Shown: positions 35,644 through 45,082, numbered from the stretch's first letter. The stretch is DNA of 64,000 nt from CAYNWT01 sp964450955 (GCA_964450955.1 CAYVFI010000034.1:8936-72935); one strand, 5' to 3'. Notes: generated by a model from the sequence alone, not told the origin. Translations and numbers: made by a program.

Positions 35644-36966
35644 TCAACCGTTAACTGCAGTGGTTGCGACTGTTGGTGGGTCATTTTTGAGACCCGTTGA
35701 GCAAACGGCGATCAGGCAACCAAGACCGAACCCTAATACGCCAGCCAGGCCCAGTACCAACGACGGCCTTGGCCAGACCTTTTCGGTAAGCCGAGTCGGG
35801 CCATCCAAAGGACGCACGTCAATCGACGCCAGTCCGTTGTTGAGTTCACTCTCGGCGAGCCTGGCTTGTGACAGGGTTGTAACAAGTAACTGCTGTGTTT
35901 CGCCCAGTCGCGTAATTTTCTTGGACAACGTCTGCTCTTCGACCATGAACTGATCCATAGCTTTCGTGGTCTTAAGTAACTCGGCGTATTCGCGGTTCAG
36001 CTTTTCCTCAAGGCTTTTCGCAGCGGCCAGACGCTGATCCATTGCCTGCGTAATCCGATTGTTGTGCCGCTTGAGGGCCGAGTTCAACGCTTCGACTTTT
36101 TCAGAAGCTGATCGGGCTCGCGGATGGTTCTCACCATAACGACGACGGGCGTCGCTAAGTTCGCCCTGTGCGGCTCGCAGGTCATCCATGATGTGTGTCG
36201 TTTGCAGGTCTTCTGAGTAGCCGTCGCCACCTTCATTTCGCGCGGTCGATGTGAGTCGGAACCGGGAGGCATCTGCACCGCGACCCACCGGGACCCGGCC
36301 TGTACGACGGGCAAGCTGGATTTGGTTGTCCAGGTCGATTCGCAGGTTGGTCACCGAGGAAAGATCGTTGGAGAGTTGCTCCAGCCTGGCCATCTCAATT
36401 CTGATGCCGTCACCATCGCTGCCAACCAATGGGCTGTTCTTACGCAATTCGACGTATCGAGTTTGAGCCGCCTCCAGCTCCTCACTGAGTTCACGTTCTC
36501 TCTTCACAATCGCCTGGACGGACTCAGAACTCCGCTTTTGTTCAATATCGCGCACATAGCCGGAGTAGGTGTCAACGATCGCACCAACCAGAGCTTCTGC
36601 CGTTGCCGGGTCTTTGTCACGGACGATCACGCTCATCACGTCGGTGTCATCCATCGGACTGACACGAACACTCTCAAGGAGTTCTTCCATGGGAATGTCA
36701 ATTGGTCGCCCAAGACTCTCCATCGCCTTGGTGACAATCAGAGAACTACCCATGATCTCAGCCTGAGTGGCCAGAAAATAGCGTTCTGTCGTCACAGGAC
36801 GTGAATCGGTCGCGTTTTGGCTGCGAGCGACCAGCAGCTTCGCCTGAGACTCGTAAACGTCCTCTGCCACGTTTATGTAGAACGCTCCTGCACCGACAGC
36901 CAACAATGTGACCAGCAAGATAGTCCACTTACGGTTCCAGAGCGTTGAAATATCCAGATTCTGCAT
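35644..36966 (-). CDS. Wzz-type polysaccharide chain-length determinant / co-polymerase
   Basis: 440 residues. Two membrane segments, about 15-34 (WTILLVTLLAVGAGAFYI) and about 404-425 (LVLGLAGVLGFGLGCLIAVC), flank a long periplasmic helical region with coiled coils (about 160-380). This is the polysaccharide co-polymerase topology. There is no fused tyrosine kinase, and none is nearby. It sets polymer length with the Wzy polymerase. Divergent from the sugar transferase gene at the head of the exopolysaccharide cluster. Confidence 0.85.
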   Translation of the reverse strand: MQNLDISTLWNRKWTILLVTLLAVGAGAFYINVAEDVYESQAKLLVARSQNATDSRPVTTERYFLATQAEIMGSSLIVTKAMESLGRPIDIPMEELLESVRVSPMDDTDVMSVIVRDKDPATAEALVGAIVDTYSGYVRDIEQKRSSESVQAIVKRERELSEELEAAQTRYVELRKNSPLVGSDGDGIRIEMARLEQLSNDLSSVTNLRIDLDNQIQLARRTGRVPVGRGADASRFRLTSTARNEGGDGYSEDLQTTHIMDDLRAAQGELSDARRRYGENHPRARSASEKVEALNSALKRHNNRITQAMDQRLAAAKSLEEKLNREYAELLKTTKAMDQFMVEEQTLSKKITRLGETQQLLVTTLSQARLAESELNNGLASIDVRPLDGPTRLTEKVWPRPSLVLGLAGVLGFGLGCLIAVCSTGLKNDPPTVATTAVNG

Positions 36967-37123
36967 GAGGTTTCCGCTGCCTTAGAGCATCTACAGTAAT
37001 TGGGTGGACAAAAATGCCAATTTGGGAAAATCAGGTTAGGGTGATTGCAAAGGGTCGTTATATCAGAAAAGCTACCCAATTCCGTAGCAACTTTCCCAAA
37101 GATCAAGACATCCCGGCGTTCCG
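36967..37123. promoter_or_regulatory. Divergent promoter region of the exopolysaccharide locus
   Basis: 157 AT-richer bases between oppositely transcribed genes. Two interleaved inverted-repeat pairs are present: AATTGGGT 36998-37005 with ACCCAATT 37074-37081, and TTTGGGAAA 37021-37029 with TTTCCCAAA 37092-37100. They could be regulator sites acting on both directions. No clear -10/-35 pair was identified. Confidence 0.4.
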
Positions 37124-37789
37124 ATGAGATCTACCGCCCAAAACCTGAAAGCACAGTTGTTGGGACGTGATGCGAATTTGCAGCACACGGCTTCCTACGA
37201 CACGATCAAGCGGGTGTGCGACCTGACAATCTGTTTTCTGTGCTTACCTGTCGCAGCCGTGTTGATGGTCATTGTGGCGACCTTGGTTCTGATCTGCGAC
37301 GGGCGACCTATCTTCCTGGTTCAGCCTCGAACAGGCCGAGGCGGCAGACGGTTTCCGCTTTTCAAATTCAGAACGATGGTTCGAAATGCGCGTGAGTTGA
37401 GAGAGCAACTGCTGCATCTCAACGAACTCACACTGCCCGATTTCAAAATTAGCAACGATCCCAGAATCACTAAGCTGGGCCGGATACTTCGCAAGACGAG
37501 CCTCGACGAACTACCCCAGATTATCAACGTGCTGCGTGGGGAGATGAGCTTGGTCGGCCCAAGACCAACGTCGTTTGACGAAAGTACCTACGCACTTTGG
37601 CAAACCGAACGATTGGAAGTTTTGCCAGGCATCACCGGCCTGTGGCAAATCAACGGTCGTTCAGAAGTCGACTTTGACGAGCGAAGCAGGCTCGATATTC
37701 AATACGTCAACTCCAGAAGCTTGCTTCTGGACGCGACAATCCTTCTCAAAACTGTCCCAGCCGTTGTGTCACGGCGTGGAGCCAGTTGA
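37124..37789 (+). CDS. Initiating sugar (phosphoglycosyl) transferase
   Basis: 221 residues of the bacterial sugar transferase family (WcaJ/PssY catalytic domain). One hydrophobic segment at about 32-56 (LTICFLCLPVAAVLMVIVAT), then FPLFKFRTMVRNA, GRILRKTSLDELPQIINVL, RGEMSLVGPRPTSFDE and PGITGLWQINGRSEVDFDER. It transfers a sugar-phosphate to undecaprenyl phosphate at the inner membrane, the first step of exopolysaccharide repeat-unit synthesis. The short, single-helix form lacks the extra membrane helices of WcaJ. First gene of the plus-strand cluster. Confidence 0.92.
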   Translation: MRSTAQNLKAQLLGRDANLQHTASYDTIKRVCDLTICFLCLPVAAVLMVIVATLVLICDGRPIFLVQPRTGRGGRRFPLFKFRTMVRNARELREQLLHLNELTLPDFKISNDPRITKLGRILRKTSLDELPQIINVLRGEMSLVGPRPTSFDESTYALWQTERLEVLPGITGLWQINGRSEVDFDERSRLDIQYVNSRSLLLDATILLKTVPAVVSRRGAS

Positions 37790-37833
37790 AGAAGTAGGCG
37801 TTCAACAATCCTTTAGATTCCGGAGTAGGAACC

Positions 37834-38664
37834 TTGATCCAGGTCCGCTTCTGGCTTGCACTCTTTGCGCTGTGGCTTCTTGTCCTCAGTAACATTGATC
37901 GCATTGTCTCACTTAACGAAATTACCACGGCCTCCAAGATTGCCGCCGCCCTGTTTAGTGCCGGCATCTTTCTGATTGGCTGGCCAAATCGGATTCCGCG
38001 AGCCTGGCTATTCGCGATCGCCATCGGAACCGCTCCCGCGGCACGTCTTGTGATGGGCATGGGTTTAATGGGAACCGACTTCGCGTTCGTTGTGGTCGAA
38101 GCCTGCATGATTGCCCTGACCCTGGGTATCGCCAATCAGATTTTAAGCTCGCTGGCGGTTTTGCGTCAGGTCGCGGAAGAAGCCGTCACCATTCAACTTG
38201 GAGCCGAATTGATTACGCCCGGTCGTGGCGAATTGGGCATTCAGGAGGAGATGACGAGAGCACGTCGGTTCGATCGACCTTTGACGGTTGTAACGGTTTC
38301 TGCCCGAGGCCAGCGGAAGCAGCAAGAGCTGGATGCCATCCTGTTGAAAGCACAGCGGGAAGTAATTGACCGATATGTTGAGGGGCGCCTGTATCGGTTG
38401 TTGCAACAGCAGGTGCGAGAATGCGATATTGTGACCAGACAAAACGGTCAGTTTGTGCTGATGATGCCCGAAGCTGACCGTGAGTTTGCTCAGACCATAA
38501 TCGATCGGGTCCAGGAAGTGGCCGCAGACGAAATTGGGCTGACTGTCAACGCAGGGATCGCTTCGTTTCCGAGTGAAGAGCGAACGTTGGTCGGGCTCAT
38601 GGACCGCGCTTCGGCAGAGATGGATTCGAAGCTGCTTAGTTCGGCAAAACGAACAGCCAAGTAG
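37834..38664 (+). CDS. Membrane protein with degenerate GGDEF domain
   Basis: 276 residues, TTG start with GGAGTAGGA upstream. Three or four membrane segments in about 5-115. The C-terminal half (about 125-270) follows the GGDEF-domain pattern: EEMTRARRFDRPLTVVTVSA, RECDIVTRQNGQFVLMMPEA, ITVNAGIA-like LTVNAGIASFPSEERTL and LMDRASAEM. The catalytic GGDEF signature is replaced by QNGQF, so it should not make c-di-GMP. It lies between exopolysaccharide genes with gaps under 80 bases. A regulatory, perhaps nucleotide-sensing, role is inferred, as for PelD. Confidence 0.7.
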   Translation: MIQVRFWLALFALWLLVLSNIDRIVSLNEITTASKIAAALFSAGIFLIGWPNRIPRAWLFAIAIGTAPAARLVMGMGLMGTDFAFVVVEACMIALTLGIANQILSSLAVLRQVAEEAVTIQLGAELITPGRGELGIQEEMTRARRFDRPLTVVTVSARGQRKQQELDAILLKAQREVIDRYVEGRLYRLLQQQVRECDIVTRQNGQFVLMMPEADREFAQTIIDRVQEVAADEIGLTVNAGIASFPSEERTLVGLMDRASAEMDSKLLSSAKRTAK

Positions 38665-38741
38665 CTGTCCCTGCTTGCGGAACTCCGGACAATCTGGAGT
38701 TCGAGGTGACGCTATGCCAGAGATCCGTTTGAGTCACAATC

Positions 38742-40112
38742 ATGAGTAGTCTCCTGGAAGGATTGGCGGGCAGCCAACTTGCCATCACGACAGAGGATGC
38801 AGAGCCTCGTAGTTCGGCAATGAAGCTAGCCTACGTCGTCAGCCGATTCCCGAAGCCGACAGAGACGTTTATCCTTTCAGAACTGGAAGCCCTTCGCGCT
38901 CGCGATGTGCGCGTTGAGGTGTTCTCGTTATTGAACCGTCAACACGTTGCGACTCGCGGTGGATCTTCACTAAGGCAAAAGTGCAAGGACTTCCTCAGGC
39001 CCCCCAGCACAGAAGTGCCACGCCACGAAGACGCCGCACGCTGGCAAAGTCGAGCCCACTATTCGGCCTTACTGACCACCGAGGTTGTGCTTGCACAGTT
39101 GTGGTTCCTGTTGCGACATCCGGTTCGGTATCTCCGATCGCTGGTGTCTCTTGTCGCTCGGAACTGGGGCAGCCTGCGGTACCTGTTGGGCGGTCTGATA
39201 CTGTTTCCTCGCATCGTTCTTATCGCGCGGCAGTTAGAACGCATGCGTGTCACGCACATACACGCTCACTTCGCAAACAATCCGGCCGCAGCCGCGTTTA
39301 TTATCCATCGACTGACTGGTCTGCCCTACAGCTTCACCGCGCATGGTTCGGATTTGCACCGCGACCAGCACATGCTGAAACAAAAGATTCGCGATGCAGC
39401 TTTCGTTGTTTGCATTAGTGACTTCAACCGCGAGTGGGCACTAAGGCACACCGACCGCGCGTTTACTCCGAAGATTGAAGTTGTGCACTGTGGAGTCGAT
39501 ACAGAACGATTTAGCCCGGTCTACCATCCTCAATCCAGGGGTGATGTGTACAAGGTTCTGCAAATTGGCACATTGCACGAAGTCAAAGGACAAAGCATCC
39601 TGCTGGAAGCCTGTGCGTGGCTTGCGAAGCAGGATGTCCATGTGGAATGCCACTTTGTTGGCGATGGACCAGATCGCGATATGCTTGAAGAACTGGCCAA
39701 CCACTTCGACATCCGCGCCCGTGTTTTCTTTCACGGATACTGCACGCCGCGTGAGGTGCGAGCTCATCTGTCGCAGTGCAATATCCTGGCTTGTCCGAGT
39801 GTCGAATCTTCAGACGGGCGGAGAGAAGGAATTCCTGTTGTTTTGATGGAAGCAATGGCGTCCGGCGTGCCTGTGATTGCCAGTAGCCTGTCGGGGATTC
39901 CCGAACTTGTGGACAACGAAACCGAAGGTCTGCTGTTCCAACCTGGCCACAGTCGTGAACTGGCCAGCGGAATACGGTTCATGCTTGAAAACCCCGAAAA
40001 GGCGCAGGCGTTTGCTGCTGCCGCCAGAGAGAAAGTCGTCGCCGAATTCGATCGCGATACCAACATCGAAGCGCTCATCGACTTGTTCGAACGCAGGAGC
40101 GTGGTGTGTTGA
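38742..40112 (+). CDS. GT4-family glycosyltransferase
   Basis: 456 residues. N-terminal Rossmann-like part begins at about 27 (KLAYVVSRFPKPTETFILSE); the preceding 26 residues may not belong if ATG 38820 is used. HIHAHFANNPAAAAFIIHRL and YSFTAHGSDLH are typical of the acceptor half. The donor half has VLQIGTLHEVKGQSILLEA and the EGIPVVLMEAMASGVPVIA motif (E-x7-E) near 362-370. It adds a sugar to the growing lipid-linked repeat. Its last seven bases overlap the start of the next gene. Confidence 0.92.
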   Translation: MSSLLEGLAGSQLAITTEDAEPRSSAMKLAYVVSRFPKPTETFILSELEALRARDVRVEVFSLLNRQHVATRGGSSLRQKCKDFLRPPSTEVPRHEDAARWQSRAHYSALLTTEVVLAQLWFLLRHPVRYLRSLVSLVARNWGSLRYLLGGLILFPRIVLIARQLERMRVTHIHAHFANNPAAAAFIIHRLTGLPYSFTAHGSDLHRDQHMLKQKIRDAAFVVCISDFNREWALRHTDRAFTPKIEVVHCGVDTERFSPVYHPQSRGDVYKVLQIGTLHEVKGQSILLEACAWLAKQDVHVECHFVGDGPDRDMLEELANHFDIRARVFFHGYCTPREVRAHLSQCNILACPSVESSDGRREGIPVVLMEAMASGVPVIASSLSGIPELVDNETEGLLFQPGHSRELASGIRFMLENPEKAQAFAAAAREKVVAEFDRDTNIEALIDLFERRSVVC

Positions 40113-41287
40113 TCCTGTTCTGGACAAGCGTGGCTGTTTTGGCCTGGGTCGCCATTGGATACCCGGCGTTCGCGTTCACGCGCGGCTGGCTTTTGGCTCG
40201 AACTTACCACACCAATGCTGCTTCTCCGTTGGTGTCTGTCGTCGTGGCGGCTTATAACGAGGCCGAAGCGATTGGCGAGCGAATTGAAAATCTTTTGTCG
40301 CTGGATTATCCGCAGGACCGTTTGCAGATTGTTGTCGCCTCTGATGGTTCGACCGATGAGACTGTTGAAATTGCGAAGGCATTTGAAGATCGCGGCGTGT
40401 TGGTTCTGGATCTGCCTCGGCAGGGGAAAATTCCCGCTGTCAATACTGCGATGCAACGCATCACTGGTGACATTGTCGTGATGACAGACGCCAACAGCCA
40501 CTTTCCTTCACAAACCGTGCAAGCGTTGGTTCGTCCGTTCGCAGACAAGACCGTTGGTGGTGTGGCCGGCAACCAGATTTACTCAAACGACAAACATCTG
40601 GTGAGTGGCGACGGCGAGCAACTCTATTGGAACCTTGATCGCCGACTCAAGCAGGCGCTAAGTCGTTCATGGAGTGTTGTGTCGGCCACGGGCGCTGTGT
40701 ACGCGATACGGCGTTCGCTGGTTCAGGCAATCCCACCAGCCGTGACGGACGATTTCTTTACTTCGACGGGTGTGATTGCAGCCGGCAAGCGATTGGTGTT
40801 TGCACCGGACGCCATTGCCGTCGAACCTGTTGCTGAAAAATCGACGGCCGAGTTCGCTCGGAAAGTCCGCGTGATGACTCGCGGCTTCCGCGCGCTGTGG
40901 GAACGGCGAGCGTTATTTAATCCGTTTCGAACCGGGCTCTATGCCGTCGACCTGTTGACCTACAAGCTGTTGAAACGGCTTATCGTAATTCCACTGCTGA
41001 CGTTGTTTGTTAGTTCTGGTCTGCTGGCGGTTCATTCGCGACTGTTTGGTGTCGTCTTTGCCGTGCAAGCCCTCGGTTACACAGTAGCGCTACTGGGCTA
41101 TTTCCTGGCGGGAACTCGACTTGGCCAAACTCGCCCAATCGCGCTAATGGCCTATGTAGGTATGGTCAATATCGCTGCTGTATGGGCAATGTTGAACTGC
41201 ATGATCGGTCGAAAGATCGATCGGTGGGAACCGCAGCGTCCTGAAGCCACCTTGCCTGGCGACGCGACGCGTATGGAGGTGGTTTAG
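40106..41287 (+). CDS. GT2-family glycosyltransferase with membrane segments
   Basis: 393 residues, GTG start inside the preceding gene. GT2 domain at about 42-260: LVSVVVAAYNEAEAIGERI, IVVASDGSTDETVEIA, IVVMTDANSHFP and VTDDFF. One membrane segment at the N-terminus and several near the C-terminus (about 295-375), like membrane-bound polysaccharide glycosyltransferases of the BcsA/NodC relatives, but lacking the QxxRW motif in clear form. Translationally coupled to the GT4 gene and only two bases before the next gene. Confidence 0.9.
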   Translation: MLILFWTSVAVLAWVAIGYPAFAFTRGWLLARTYHTNAASPLVSVVVAAYNEAEAIGERIENLLSLDYPQDRLQIVVASDGSTDETVEIAKAFEDRGVLVLDLPRQGKIPAVNTAMQRITGDIVVMTDANSHFPSQTVQALVRPFADKTVGGVAGNQIYSNDKHLVSGDGEQLYWNLDRRLKQALSRSWSVVSATGAVYAIRRSLVQAIPPAVTDDFFTSTGVIAAGKRLVFAPDAIAVEPVAEKSTAEFARKVRVMTRGFRALWERRALFNPFRTGLYAVDLLTYKLLKRLIVIPLLTLFVSSGLLAVHSRLFGVVFAVQALGYTVALLGYFLAGTRLGQTRPIALMAYVGMVNIAAVWAMLNCMIGRKIDRWEPQRPEATLPGDATRMEVV

Positions 41288-41289
41288 TC

Positions 41290-42753
41290 ATGGTGACCGC
41301 TTCTTCAAAATCAGATAGTTCAGTGAAGGGATTCTTCGCGAGCGGCATCGGCGTGGCAGTGTTGGCGTTACTGGCTGCTGCAGCCGCGGTGCTGACTGCG
41401 CGATTTCCTAAGCTTGGCGTGCCCGCGCTGGCGGCGATTCCGATGGTGGTTTTACTGCTACAGCGTGCCGGCACAGCGACAGCGCTGTTCGTGTTCGTTC
41501 TTGTCGTCAACATTCCCGCGGTTGCTTCCAACTTCCACGGCGTTCCGAAGGTTATCGCAGCAGCGTTTATCGGACTTCTGGCGATACCCGTTTTTCGTCA
41601 CGTGGTCCTTGATGGCAAATCGATTCGGTTTCCGCGCATCGCCATTGTTATGGCTTTGTTTCAACTGCTTCAGTTTCTTGGAGTTCTGGTGGCCGTCCGC
41701 CCTGACGACGCGGTCATCGATGCTGTTTCATCTTTGTTGGAAGGCTTTGTTGTTTTCCTGCTGTTTGTGAACGCGGTCAGAACCCAGGCCGAACTGCGTT
41801 GGGCCCTTATCGGCGCGCTGGTGGGCAGTGGGTTCATGGGGGCCATCACAATCCACCAGTCTGTCACAGGTTCGTACCTGAAAAACTACGGTGGCTTCGC
41901 TCAAATGGGCGATGCGAACATTGTGGAAGAACAGATCGCGTTGGAGCGGTCCGTTCGGCACGCGGGTCCGATTGGTGAGAAGAACCGGTTTGCTCATGTG
42001 CTGTTGCTGTGCGCTCCGTTTGCACTGTTGTTTTTCGGGCCAGAGATGCGTCGCTGGTTGCCGATTGCGTTAATGCTTCTGGCGTCAACGATGATTGCGT
42101 TCGTTCTGACACGTTCGCGCGGCTGCGTGATTGGTTTGGGAGTCATGTGTATTGCGCTGGTTATTATCCGGCGCGTTCCGATACGCCATATTGTTCTGGC
42201 GGTTGTTCTTCTGGCTCCGGCGGTGGCCCTTGTGGGGGCTGACTATGTTGAACGAGTAGGTTCCATTGCGGAAGTTGCGATTAATGCCAGTTCCGGTTCC
42301 ATTCGAAATTCGGACGCTGCGGTACGTGGCCGACTAAACGAAATGGGCGCAGCGGTCTTGGTGTACCTTGACCATCCAATCATGGGTGTCGGTCCGCAAA
42401 TGTTTAAATACCACTACCGTGAATACGCCGGGATGATTGGCTTGCACATTCACAACACCGACCGTGCTGCTCATTGCATGTACCTGCAGGTCGCTGCGGA
42501 ACATGGAACTATTGGTTTTATTCTGTTCATGATGATTTGCTGGAAAACGTTCGCGGGCTTGTGGAGTGCAGCCTGGCGGGTCGAAGATGCAGATCTGAAG
42601 TGGCTGCTGACAGCAATATTGATTGCGTACGTCGGGTACATGACAGCAGCCCTTTTCTTAAGCTTTACGTTTATTCGCTACTTCTGGTTCCTGTTGGCAA
42701 TTAGTTGGGTAGCCATCGATCTTGCTAAGCCTGCCAACGCGAAAGTGGCCTGA
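41290..42753 (+). CDS. O-antigen ligase / Wzy-type polymerase family protein
   Basis: 487 residues with about eleven membrane segments. The Wzy_C family loop before the last helices has LDHPIMGVGPQMFKYHYREY and GLHIHNTDRAAHCMYLQVAA EHGTIGF (residues of about 355-410), including the conserved His-Asn/His region. Such proteins polymerise or ligate lipid-linked repeat units on the outer face of the inner membrane. The position between glycosyltransferases and a flippase supports a polymerase role here. Confidence 0.85.
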   Translation: MVTASSKSDSSVKGFFASGIGVAVLALLAAAAAVLTARFPKLGVPALAAIPMVVLLLQRAGTATALFVFVLVVNIPAVASNFHGVPKVIAAAFIGLLAIPVFRHVVLDGKSIRFPRIAIVMALFQLLQFLGVLVAVRPDDAVIDAVSSLLEGFVVFLLFVNAVRTQAELRWALIGALVGSGFMGAITIHQSVTGSYLKNYGGFAQMGDANIVEEQIALERSVRHAGPIGEKNRFAHVLLLCAPFALLFFGPEMRRWLPIALMLLASTMIAFVLTRSRGCVIGLGVMCIALVIIRRVPIRHIVLAVVLLAPAVALVGADYVERVGSIAEVAINASSGSIRNSDAAVRGRLNEMGAAVLVYLDHPIMGVGPQMFKYHYREYAGMIGLHIHNTDRAAHCMYLQVAAEHGTIGFILFMMICWKTFAGLWSAAWRVEDADLKWLLTAILIAYVGYMTAALFLSFTFIRYFWFLLAISWVAIDLAKPANAKVA

Positions 42754-42807
42754 TGCTGGCCTTTCTGCGATCACAGAACCACGACCTTCAGCAGCCGTGA
42801 CAAAAGC

Positions 42808-44334
42808 ATGAGCACGGCAACCAAGCCAGACGCAACGCGCGGTGACATTCGAGGTTCGAGTCTCCTGTTGGGCGGGCGGTTGATCTCAAAGCTGGCGAAC
42901 TTTGGGATACAGGTTCTGATTATTCGCGAATTGACTCGCGACAACTTCGGTGCGTTCGCGTACGCGATGGCATTGGTCGATATTGCCCAGGTGGCTGTTG
43001 CGTTCGGGATGAACCGAGCGATGCCGCGGTTCCTGCCCATCTATCGGCAGAACGGACAAATGAACCGGTTCTACGGCGCGCTGGTGCTTTGCGTCTTGAG
43101 CATCGCTGCGCTGAGTGTGGTGTTGTTGAGCGGTGTTTGGTTGGCGGCTCCAACGTTAGCGGGCGGGCTGATTCGCAGTCGTCTGGCCGTGTCCTGCCTG
43201 GTGGTGTTGGTGTGTCTGGCGCCGTTGCTTGCGATTGATGACGTACTGATATCGATTCTCGCAACGTTCGGAGCGGCGAAGAAGATTTTCATGCGCAAGC
43301 ATGTGGTGAACCCGACACTGAAGCTGGGAGCCATCGGCGCGGTTATCGCGATGGGCGGGACGATTCAGCAACTGTGTTATGCATACGTCGTTGCCGTGGC
43401 GATTGGCGTTGTCATTTCGTTTTGGCTGCTGGCCAAAGTCGCGCGGGAAGAAGGGGTCTCTGTTGCGGTGCACAAGCAGGCGATTGAGTACCCGTTCCGC
43501 GAACTGATGGCGTTTGCGTTTCCGCTGTTGGTATCTAACTTTATTCTGATCGCTGTCGGCACGATGGATGCCATCATGCTGGAGCAGCTACGTAGTACGA
43601 CTGAAGTTGCCGGGCTGCGAGCGGTTTACAAAATCGCGTTCCTGAACCAGCTTGTCGCTTCTAGTTTCACCAGTCTGTATCTGCCAACGGCGTCGCGTGC
43701 GTTTGCAAGCAAGGATGGGAAGGCCTTGAACGCGGGCTACTGGCAAACCGCTTCGTGGGTCGCCGTCCTGACCTTCCCCGTGTTCGCGCTGACCTGCATG
43801 GGGGCTGAATCGCTTGTCAGTGCAGCCTACGGTCCACGGTATGATGACGCTTCGATTCTGCTGACAATCCTGGCGATTGGGTTCTACGTGAACGCCATGT
43901 TTGGCTTCAACGCGTTGACAATCAAAGTCTACGGCCGCATACGCTACATTCTGGGCATCAACATTGTCGCCGGGTTATTCGCAGTCGGAGCCAACTTGTT
44001 GCTCATCCCGCCATACGGAGCCCGGGGCGCGGCACTCGGGACGCTCATGACAATGCTGCTATTGTTTGCGATGAAGCACTACGGCCTTTGGCGGCATACC
44101 GACGTCGCCGCGTTCTCCCGTAAGCTGGTTCCGGTTTATGGGATGATTGTGTCGTTGTCCGCTGCGCTGTTCGCGTTCAATTATTTCGTCGGCCCGCCGC
44201 TCTGGGCGAACGTCATTCTGACGGGTCTCGCGACAATTGCCTTGCTGGCGTTCAGTCGGAAAGCGATGAAGATCGATTCTACGTTCCCTGAACTGCGCCG
44301 CATTCCAATTCTCGGGCCAATGTTCTCTCGGTAG
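42808..44334 (+). CDS. Polysaccharide flippase (Wzx/MATE-MVF type)
   Basis: 508 residues with 12-14 membrane segments. The opening SSLLLGGRLISKLANFGIQV and IIRELTRDNFGAFAYAMALV is the Wzx/oligosaccharide flippase signature. It moves undecaprenyl-linked repeat units across the inner membrane. Last plus-strand gene of the locus, 54 bases after the polymerase gene. No export channel (Wza) or kinase (Wzc) gene is in the window. Confidence 0.9.
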   Translation: MSTATKPDATRGDIRGSSLLLGGRLISKLANFGIQVLIIRELTRDNFGAFAYAMALVDIAQVAVAFGMNRAMPRFLPIYRQNGQMNRFYGALVLCVLSIAALSVVLLSGVWLAAPTLAGGLIRSRLAVSCLVVLVCLAPLLAIDDVLISILATFGAAKKIFMRKHVVNPTLKLGAIGAVIAMGGTIQQLCYAYVVAVAIGVVISFWLLAKVAREEGVSVAVHKQAIEYPFRELMAFAFPLLVSNFILIAVGTMDAIMLEQLRSTTEVAGLRAVYKIAFLNQLVASSFTSLYLPTASRAFASKDGKALNAGYWQTASWVAVLTFPVFALTCMGAESLVSAAYGPRYDDASILLTILAIGFYVNAMFGFNALTIKVYGRIRYILGINIVAGLFAVGANLLLIPPYGARGAALGTLMTMLLLFAMKHYGLWRHTDVAAFSRKLVPVYGMIVSLSAALFAFNYFVGPPLWANVILTGLATIALLAFSRKAMKIDSTFPELRRIPILGPMFSR

Positions 44335-44403
44335 TTATTGAGTCTGGTTCGACATCGAACCCTCAGTGCACAAAGGCCGGGGTACTAACCGCACCCTCAA
44401 GGC

Positions 44404-44697
44404 TCATTCAAGCAAGTGCCCAAAGTCCTGGCCAGCGTGGACAACTCGGACGATCTCGGCTGACTCGTGATGGATTCGTTAGACGACAGCATAGATCTTG
44501 CGAACCGGAAACAGGCGGATGCCCGGAAGCAGGTCGTCACGTTGGGTTCTAATCCGCGGACTATGTATAGGACGCTCGCAGGGCGCTTCGATGTCGTCAA
44601 GAAGCTGGATTGGAGCGTCTCGGTTTTCTGGAGCGATGTAGTCGCGGACTTCTTCAAGATTGGCAATCGACAATTCTGAGAAGAAGACGTTGAGCAT
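44404..44697 (-). pseudogene. parE: ParE-type toxin pseudogene broken by an in-frame stop
   Basis: 72 codons, MLNVFFSELSIANLEEVRDY onward, match the RelE/ParE toxin fold (FPVRKIYAVV near the end of the core), then TAA at 44479-44481. Without that stop the same frame continues RIHHESAEIVRVVHAGQDFG and ends at a natural stop (44404-44406), giving the usual toxin length of 97 residues. VVYR is expected at the stop, so TAC-to-TAA is a single-base change. Gene order antitoxin-toxin with TAATG overlap at 44697 is the standard parDE arrangement. It could instead be a sequencing error. Confidence 0.75.
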
Positions 44698-44888
44698 TAG
44701 TTGCTCGGCAGACCACTGCGAAGGTGATCCAGTGCGTTGGTGGCAGGGACGCGTTTGCCTGCATCCAGTTCGTCGATGCCTTCCTGCAACATACCTCTCA
44801 GGCTGTCTCGTTGCTGAAGCAGTTCGAGAGCTTCATCAAGAACGGCTTGCTCGCTGGCGTACTGCCTCGACGATACGAGGTCCGACAT
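44697..44888 (-). CDS. parD: ParD-type antitoxin, N-terminus apparently lost
   Basis: 63 residues from ATG 44888. SSRQYASEQAVLDEALELLQ and RDSLRGMLQEGIDELDAGKR match ParD/CopG-like antitoxins. The frame is open upstream through VTPTQQQI, which matches the usual N-terminal strand of the family, but no ATG, GTG or TTG occurs before a stop codon about 19 codons upstream. The DNA-binding strand would be missing from the ATG form. Together with the broken toxin this suggests a decaying module beside the exopolysaccharide cluster. Confidence 0.65.
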   Translation of the reverse strand: MSDLVSSRQYASEQAVLDEALELLQQRDSLRGMLQEGIDELDAGKRVPATNALDHLRSGLPSN

Positions 44889-45082
44889 GATTTGTTGCTG
44901 AGTGGGTGTGACTTCTGCAGACCTACTGGTTCCTCCGCCCTTGTTCTAACTGGCGAAAGCCACCGGGACACCGTGTAAGTGGCTCAAACTTAAGCCAGAC
45001 CGACGGCATGATTTGAAAGAGGCTTGGTTGTAACAAAGAGACGCTTGCTGTTCCTGGGGGCTACGGTTGAATCAAAGAATCA

